From contig JAHEHW010000105.1 of assembly GCA_024639745.1 (NCBI GenBank), forward strand, positions 1-6,361: DNA of 6,361 nucleotides. Reading direction: 5' to 3'. How positions within the stretch are numbered: the stretch's first letter is position 1; each line of letters opens with the position of its first letter. Shown one piece after another: positions 1 through 6,361 of the stretch. The position numbers and the translations under genes are program-made. The DNA comes from Salaquimonas sp. (lineage in GTDB: Bacteria > Pseudomonadota > Alphaproteobacteria > Rhizobiales > Rhizobiaceae). The notes beneath the pieces were generated by a model, which saw only the letters and a list, made by a program, of their open reading frames with translations, made no database searches and had not been told where the DNA came from.

Positions 1-213
1 TTCACATTCGAAGATTACCGGAAGACCAGGCCTGACCATACGCATCTGCTGTTCTGGTTCAGACCCGGCGGCGACTACAACTTCGCCTCCATCAACCCAG
101 ATATCATTCCGGGCGAAGGCAATATCGTGGTTTCTTTCGGGCCGGAGCCGCAGAAGCAGGCGGATGAAAAATCCAGCGAAGAGCCTGAAATACCGGAGAG
201 TGCAAAGCCGTGA
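1..213 (+). CDS. C-terminal end of a probable cation/proton antiporter (5' end outside window)
   Basis: An open frame enters at base 1 and ends at TGA 211-213, giving 70 residues. The tail has a compact beta-rich look (LLFWFRPGGDYNFASI, then PGEGNIVVSFGPEP), followed by a hydrophilic Glu/Lys/Pro-rich end. The pattern of a short strand, a glycine turn, 'NFAS', 'pGxxxVSFGP' and a charged tail resembles the cytoplasmic C-terminus of CPA1-type Na+/H+ (NhaP-like) antiporters of Proteobacteria. That assignment rests on remembered family style, not on a diagnostic motif. No membrane segment lies in the visible part, as expected for a terminal soluble domain. The stop codon overlaps the prmA GTG start (GTGA), so the two genes are probably co-transcribed and translationally coupled. 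That the frame is coding is fairly sure; the product name is tentative. Confidence 0.5.
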   Translation, partial: FTFEDYRKTRPDHTHLLFWFRPGGDYNFASINPDIIPGEGNIVVSFGPEPQKQADEKSSEEPEIPESAKP

Positions 214-1091
214 CGCAAATTCGTTTTTTCGCGCGCGCGCCCGAAAAACTTGCAGTAGCCATTGCTGATAAATGGAATCAGGCATTCGAGGAAAGCGGCT
301 ATCCTTGCAGCAGTTTCGAGGCGGATGAGAAAGCCGGTGAGTGGGAAGCGGCAATCTATCTGCCTTCGGAAGAGGCGGAGGAATTCCGCGCGCAGCTGGC
401 CAATGCATTGGAAGAGACGGTCCCCGGTTGCCAGCTTTTGGAAGAAAGCTTGGAGGACACTGGCTGGGTCGAAAAAACGCTCGAAGGGCTTTCACCCGTT
501 CGCGCTGGCCGGTTCATTGTCTATGGCAGTCATGACGCGGGAATTGCTAAACCGAACGACTTCGCCATCATGATCGAGGCCGGCATGGCATTCGGGACCG
601 GACACCACGGCACCACCGCCGGCTGCCTGGAAATGATAAATGCGGTACTGAAGCGCTCATCTCCGAAGAACGCGCTCGACCTTGGCGCCGGAACAGGGGT
701 TCTCGCGATCGCTGTTGCGCTTGCTGATCGTATCCCTGTCCTCGCAACCGATATCGATCCGGTCGCGACTGAGATTAGCACTGCGAATGCCAGGCTGAAC
801 GGTGTCGGAAGTCTTGTTCGAAGCGTTACCGCGGACGGATTCGAAAATCGCGCTTTCGCGGAGCACGGACCTTTTGATCTCGTCGTTGCCAATATTCTGG
901 CTGGCCCGCTGCAGAAAATGGCCCGTCAGCTTGCGCAGAACACGGCGCAGTCCGGCTCGGTTATTCTATCCGGGCTTTTACCCCATCAAAAAACACGCAT
1001 CGTTTCGGCCTATCGCCAGCAGGGCCTCCTGTTTGAACAGGCCCTCTACCAGGACGGCTGGATGATTCTTCTTTTCAGGAAACCCGGCTAA
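210..1091 (+). CDS. prmA: Ribosomal protein L11 methyltransferase
   Basis: PrmA uses S-adenosylmethionine to trimethylate amino groups of ribosomal protein L11 in the cytoplasm. The 293 residues equal the usual length of proteobacterial PrmA. Residues 1-95 form the variable substrate-recognition domain. The catalytic Rossmann domain carries the family signature FGTGHHGTT (128-136), SAM motif I LDLGAGTG (156-163), the acidic loop TDIDP (180-184, D181/D183), and the NILAGPL active-site segment (228-234) that corresponds to the N-P-P-Y-type motif of related methyltransferases. The start is GTG, preceded by a GGAGAG Shine-Dalgarno at 195-200 with a 9-nt spacer, and it overlaps the previous stop by 4 bp. 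An early T6 run followed by alternating CG (224-240) encodes FFARA and is intact. A terminator hairpin follows the stop by about 15 bp, so prmA closes its operon. All family motifs are present and there is no sign of damage. Confidence 0.96.
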   Translation: MTQIRFFARAPEKLAVAIADKWNQAFEESGYPCSSFEADEKAGEWEAAIYLPSEEAEEFRAQLANALEETVPGCQLLEESLEDTGWVEKTLEGLSPVRAGRFIVYGSHDAGIAKPNDFAIMIEAGMAFGTGHHGTTAGCLEMINAVLKRSSPKNALDLGAGTGVLAIAVALADRIPVLATDIDPVATEISTANARLNGVGSLVRSVTADGFENRAFAEHGPFDLVVANILAGPLQKMARQLAQNTAQSGSVILSGLLPHQKTRIVSAYRQQGLLFEQALYQDGWMILLFRKPG

Positions 1092-1105
1092 CCGATTCTT
1101 AAAAA

Positions 1106-1138
1106 TGAAAAAGGCGGGCCAGGCCCGCCTTGTTTCAT
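1106..1138. terminator. Bidirectional intrinsic terminator between prmA and the DUF1127-like gene
   Basis: AGGCGGGC (1112-1119) pairs perfectly with GCCCGCCT (1123-1130) across a 3-nt CAG loop. The stem extends through A1111-T1131 and, after one bulged G (1132), through ATGAAA (1105-1110) against TTTCAT (1133-1138). On the + strand the stem is followed by the T-rich TTGTTTCAT. On the - strand it is followed by CTTTTTCATTTTTAAG, an even better U-tract. It lies 14 bp after the prmA stop and 24 bp after the stop of the convergent small gene, so it probably ends both transcripts. Confidence 0.88.
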
Positions 1139-1162
1139 GGTCTTTCTGACCCGTTACCGCCC

Positions 1163-1330
1163 TCAGACGAGGAAGCGGTGCGTTGCGTGTTTGCGCAATT
1201 CGCTCCGGTCGAGACCTGCCTGTTTCAGCATGTCGTCATCCATGTCCAGAAGCGTTGCGGAAACCTGTCCGCGGGCCCGTTTCATACGAGCGTCGACAAA
1301 GTTACGCCCGAAATTTCCGAAGAGCGACAT
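1163..1330 (-). CDS. Small DUF1127-like protein, 55 residues
   Basis: The product is a small basic cytoplasmic protein without signal peptide or membrane segment. It starts MSLFGNFGRNF and has an Arg/Lys-rich stretch (ARMKRARGQ, about 14-22). It then shows the pattern 'LLDMDDDMLKQAGLDRSEL' (27-45), which matches the family layout of a short helix, a Leu-Asp-Asp turn, 'L..iGl.R.e' and an end helix. Several alphaproteobacterial DUF1127 proteins have been described as RNA-binding or as affecting RNA turnover and nutrient metabolism; whether this copy does so is inference. ATG 1328-1330 was chosen because it has a good AAAGGA ribosome site 7 nt upstream and gives the family's usual length and N-terminus. 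A longer reading from 1405 adds 25 residues with no family character. A strong terminator follows the stop. The gene lies antisense to the 5' extension of the aminopeptidase frame. That the gene is real is well supported; family membership is moderately sure. Confidence 0.75.
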   Translation of the reverse strand: MSLFGNFGRNFVDARMKRARGQVSATLLDMDDDMLKQAGLDRSELRKHATHRFLV

Positions 1331-1337
1331 TTGCAAT

Positions 1338-1343
1338 TCCTTT
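1338..1343 (-). promoter_or_regulatory. Shine-Dalgarno AAAGGA of the DUF1127-like gene
   Basis: On the - strand, AAAGGA lies 7 nt before the ATG at 1330. This fixes the 55-residue start over the upstream in-frame ATG at 1405. Confidence 0.75.
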
Positions 1344-1377
1344 CTTCGATTGCTTTTGTCTCTCCTCCCGCACAAAG

Positions 1378-1406
1378 AGATAAGACCGTACACCCTTCGC
1401 AACAAG
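1378..1406 (-). promoter_or_regulatory. Candidate housekeeping (sigma-70/RpoD-type) promoter for the DUF1127-like gene
   Basis: On the - strand, CTTGTT (1401-1406) and TTATCT (1378-1383) are separated by exactly 17 nt. They match the alphaproteobacterial consensus CTTGAC-N17-CTATAT in 4 of 6 positions at each box. Transcription would begin near 1371, leaving a leader of about 40 nt that includes the AAAGGA ribosome site. The geometry is good and the match only moderate. Confidence 0.45.
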
Positions 1407-1428
1407 CGGATTCACCTCACGTCTACGT

Positions 1429-1441
1429 TGCAAGACTTGCA
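1429..1441. promoter_or_regulatory. Perfect dyad TGCAAG-A-CTTGCA, possible operator
   Basis: A 6-bp inverted repeat with a 1-bp centre lies in the divergent intergenic region, 42 bp upstream of the aminopeptidase ATG and 22 bp upstream of the candidate -35 box of the small gene. A further CTTGC copy sits at 1445-1449. The centre is too short for a stable RNA hairpin, so a DNA site for a dimeric regulator is the more natural reading. I cannot name the regulator. The rest of the intergenic region 1331-1483 shows no convincing + strand promoter by eye. Confidence 0.4.
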
Positions 1442-1483
1442 TGGCTTGCTAAAGAAAAAATCAACCTATTCGGATATCGAAAC

Positions 1484-3310
1484 ATGTTTCAATCCTTCGA
1501 CGAAAAGAACATGGACGGCGATGCGGCGAGCCGGCTCGGGGCTGTCAGAAGCGCCCTGCAAGAGGCTGGGGTGGACTGGTTTCTCGTTCCCCATGCAGAC
1601 GCTCACCAGAACGAATACCTGCCTGAACGGGGCGAGCGGCTGGCCTGGCTGACGGGATTTACGGGATCAGCCGGATTTGCCGTGATCGGCCGGGAGAAGG
1701 CATTTCTTTATGTCGATGGACGCTACACGATCCAGGCGAGACAGCAGACGAACCAGGAAGCATTCGAAATATGCGACCTCGTTGCGAATCCTCCGATCAA
1801 ACACCTGAAAGCACACCTCAAGGAAAACGAAAAAATCGGTTTCGACGCTTGGCTTCTGACCATCGGGCAGGAAAGGCGGTGGCAGGATATGGCAGAGGCA
1901 GCCAGTTGCAGCTTGGTCGCCATCGACAATCCGATCGACGCCGTATGGCAAGATCAGCCTAAACTGCCCTGCGAAAAAGCGTGGTGTCACCCGGTCGAAT
2001 ATGCCGGGAACTCCGTTGACACAAAGCTGGCGCTCATCCGCAGTCGGATAAAGGAGGCTGGAGCCGATTGTCTGTTGATCACCGATCCGGCAGCTGTTGC
2101 CTGGGCGTTCAATCTTCGTGGCTCGGACGTCGTGCACAATCCGTTGGCCCTCGCTTTTGCGGTCATTCCATCGGATAGTGCGAAAAGCCCGGTGCTCTTC
2201 ATCGATGCCGCCAAACTTGGCGTGGATGACCGGACCACGCTGGAGAAGACTCTGGAAATTCAACCTTATGAAAGCCTGATCGGATGGCTCTCCGGTAATG
2301 CGGAAAACATTTGGTTCGGGGTAGACCCGGTCCAGGTTGCTTCTAGCCTCGGCGCGGCAATCCGCGATGCAGGCGGCACCCTTGTAGAAAAACCCGATCC
2401 GGTCACTCGGCTGCGGGCGATCAAGAACGAGATGGAAATCCACGGTTCCAGAGCCGCGCATTTGCGCGATGGGGTTGCCATGGCGCGCTTTCTCGCATGG
2501 CTCGACCGTCAGCAGGCTGGCAGCGTCGATGAAATCACAGCCGCGCGCAAGCTGGAAGAAATGCGCAAACTGACAGCCAAGGAGATGGGCAGCGAGTTGC
2601 GCGAAATCGCTTTCGATACGATCTCAGGGGCAGGTGCGAATGGCGCGATCGTACATTACCGCGTCACGAATAAAACGAACCGAACGCTTGAGCCGGACTC
2701 CCTCTATCTTGTCGACTCCGGCGGCCAATATGTCGATGGCACGACGGACATCACCCGCACCGTCGCAATCGGCACCCCACCTGCCGAGGCGGTCGAGGAC
2801 GCGACTCTGGTGCTGAAGGGACATATCTCGATTGCGATGGCCCGCTTTCCCGCCGGAACGCGTGGCATTGACCTGGATCCACTGGCGCGCATCGCACTGT
2901 GGCGAGCTGGCAAGGACTATTCTCACGGCACCGGCCATGGGGTTGGAAGCTATCTCAATGTACACGAAGGCCCACAATCGATCTCCAGGCGGGGCATGGC
3001 CGTATTGGAACCCGGCATGATCATCTCCAACGAACCCGGCTATTACCGTGAAGGCGCATATGGAATACGGATCGAAAACCTGCTTCTCGTAACTGGGGCC
3101 GAAGCCATTTCCGGCGGCGATCAACTCATGCTTGGCTTCGAGACATTGACCCTCTGCCCGATCGATCTCCTGCTCGTGAAACCGGAAAAGCTCACGATGG
3201 AAGAGCGTGATTGGCTTAACGCCTACCACCAACGGGTTCACGACAGCCTTGCGCTGCATCTCAACGATGAGGATCGGTCATGGTTGGAGCGGGCCACAAG
3301 GGCCATCTGA
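1484..3310 (+). CDS. pepP: Xaa-Pro aminopeptidase (aminopeptidase P, M24B), 608 residues
   Basis: This cytoplasmic dimetal peptidase removes N-terminal residues that precede proline. The layout is that of the long, three-domain (XPNPEP1-type) aminopeptidase P: two creatinase-like N-terminal domains (about 20-150 and 170-310), a pita-bread M24 domain (about 325-545) and a C-terminal M24_C segment (about 550-608, beginning near 'LTLCPIDL'). All predicted metal ligands are visible: D411 (VDSGGQY), D422 (GTTDITRT), H485 (HGTGHGVGS), E517 (SNEPGYY) and E531 (GIRIENL). The probable proton-shuttle histidine is H391 (AIVHYRV). Their spacing follows that of human XPNPEP1. The start at ATG 1484 (MFQSFD) gives the family length and N-terminus. 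Its ribosome site is weak, only GGA at 1472-1474. ATG 1511 is an alternative. The frame stays open back to a TTG at 1130, but that extension covers the terminator and the antisense small gene and has no family character. The stop lies 12 bp from the convergent azlD stop. Confidence 0.94.
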   Translation: MFQSFDEKNMDGDAASRLGAVRSALQEAGVDWFLVPHADAHQNEYLPERGERLAWLTGFTGSAGFAVIGREKAFLYVDGRYTIQARQQTNQEAFEICDLVANPPIKHLKAHLKENEKIGFDAWLLTIGQERRWQDMAEAASCSLVAIDNPIDAVWQDQPKLPCEKAWCHPVEYAGNSVDTKLALIRSRIKEAGADCLLITDPAAVAWAFNLRGSDVVHNPLALAFAVIPSDSAKSPVLFIDAAKLGVDDRTTLEKTLEIQPYESLIGWLSGNAENIWFGVDPVQVASSLGAAIRDAGGTLVEKPDPVTRLRAIKNEMEIHGSRAAHLRDGVAMARFLAWLDRQQAGSVDEITAARKLEEMRKLTAKEMGSELREIAFDTISGAGANGAIVHYRVTNKTNRTLEPDSLYLVDSGGQYVDGTTDITRTVAIGTPPAEAVEDATLVLKGHISIAMARFPAGTRGIDLDPLARIALWRAGKDYSHGTGHGVGSYLNVHEGPQSISRRGMAVLEPGMIISNEPGYYREGAYGIRIENLLLVTGAEAISGGDQLMLGFETLTLCPIDLLLVKPEKLTMEERDWLNAYHQRVHDSLALHLNDEDRSWLERATRAI

Positions 3311-3322
3311 ACCGGGGAGCTT

Positions 3323-3632
3323 TCACAGACCGGTCACGGTACGCCCGACCACGAGGATCGAAAGTCCGATGATCAGAACGATGATGGGACTGAAACGAAT
3401 GCATAAAAATACTGCGATCAGCATCACCGCGCCTTCGACGGGCCCCTTGGTCAGCGCCGGGGGAAAAACCAGCGTGGCCAATACTGCAGCCGGCACTGCC
3501 TGAAGAGCAGCATCAAGCCGGGGCGGGATCGCCTTGAACCGCGCGATGATCCAATAACCGCTGACCCGGGTGAAATAGGTAATTGCGGCGCAGGCAAGTA
3601 CCAAGAGGGCCAGTGTATGGGTTTCGATGAAT

Positions 3633-3649
<17 letters not shown>
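3323..3649 (-). CDS. azlD: AzlD-family small subunit of a branched-chain amino acid exporter
   Basis: The 108-residue hydrophobic protein has about four membrane segments (roughly 12-27, 48-64, 70-86 and 88-104). It carries the AzlD hallmark 'TYFTRVSGYW' (24-33), with the conserved Thr and Arg after the first helix, and 'ALQAVPAAVLATLVFPP' in the second. AzlD-type proteins (BrnE, YgaH) work with an AzlC-type partner in the inner membrane to export branched-chain amino acids and sometimes methionine. The exact substrate here is not visible. The gene overlaps the end of azlC by 17 bp, in another frame. ATG 3649 has AGAGGA at 3658-3663 with an 8-nt spacer; ATG 3640, three codons in, is also reachable from AGAGGGG at 3650-3656, so the exact start is uncertain. 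It is the last gene of the ligA-azlC-azlD unit and faces the aminopeptidase tail to tail. Confidence 0.88.

Positions 3650-6361
<2,712 letters not shown>

Noticed and set aside
224..240. T6 run followed by alternating CG near the prmA start as a phase-variable or Z-DNA switch
   Set aside because: The tract is short, encodes ordinary PrmA residues in frame, and nothing else suggests slippage control.
1667..2461. - strand open frame of 264 codons inside the aminopeptidase gene
   Set aside because: It is antisense to conserved M24B coding sequence and has no family features. A GC-rich shadow frame.
2624..3259. - strand open frame of 211 codons opposite the M24 catalytic domain
   Set aside because: The opposite strand carries all the metal-ligand motifs; this frame has no domain character.
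3311..3334. ACCGG ... CCGGT inverted repeat after pepP as a terminator
   Set aside because: Only a 5-bp stem with a 14-nt loop and no following T-tract; unlikely to end transcription.

Overview
The window looks like ordinary chromosomal DNA of an alphaproteobacterium, most likely Hyphomicrobiales (Rhizobiales) near Brucellaceae or Phyllobacteriaceae. The evidence is the protein style of LigA, PrmA and a 608-residue aminopeptidase P, the moderate-to-high GC content, and a tiny DUF1127-like gene. No genus can be fixed from sequence reading alone. No mobile element, CRISPR array, tRNA or rRNA is visible, and gene packing is dense.

Left part (1-1138, + strand): the last 70 codons of an upstream gene, probably a CPA1-type cation/proton antiporter, overlap the GTG start of prmA (ribosomal protein L11 methyltransferase) by 4 bp. 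The pair ends in a GC-rich hairpin that looks bidirectional, because T-rich flanks follow it on both strands.

Middle (1163-3310): a 55-residue DUF1127-like gene on the - strand converges on that hairpin. A 153-bp divergent intergenic region (1331-1483) separates it from a + strand M24B Xaa-Pro aminopeptidase. This region holds a plausible sigma-70-type promoter for the small gene and a perfect 6-1-6 dyad, TGCAAG-A-CTTGCA, that resembles an operator. The aminopeptidase frame stays open for 118 codons upstream of its probable start, across the small gene, so automatic start calling could easily be wrong here.

Right part (3323-6361, - strand): ligA (NAD+-dependent DNA ligase, N-terminus beyond the window), azlC and azlD (two-subunit branched-chain amino acid exporter) form a tight overlapping operon. 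The overlaps are 4 bp (ligA/azlC, GTGA) and 17 bp (azlC/azlD). The operon converges on the aminopeptidase with a 12-bp gap and no clear terminator between them.

Functionally the window mixes housekeeping (DNA ligation, ribosomal protein methylation) with peptide breakdown and amino acid export. I found no convincing evidence of a new biological system. The items most worth a second look are the intergenic dyad, the small DUF1127-like gene, and the coupling of ligA to the amino acid exporter.
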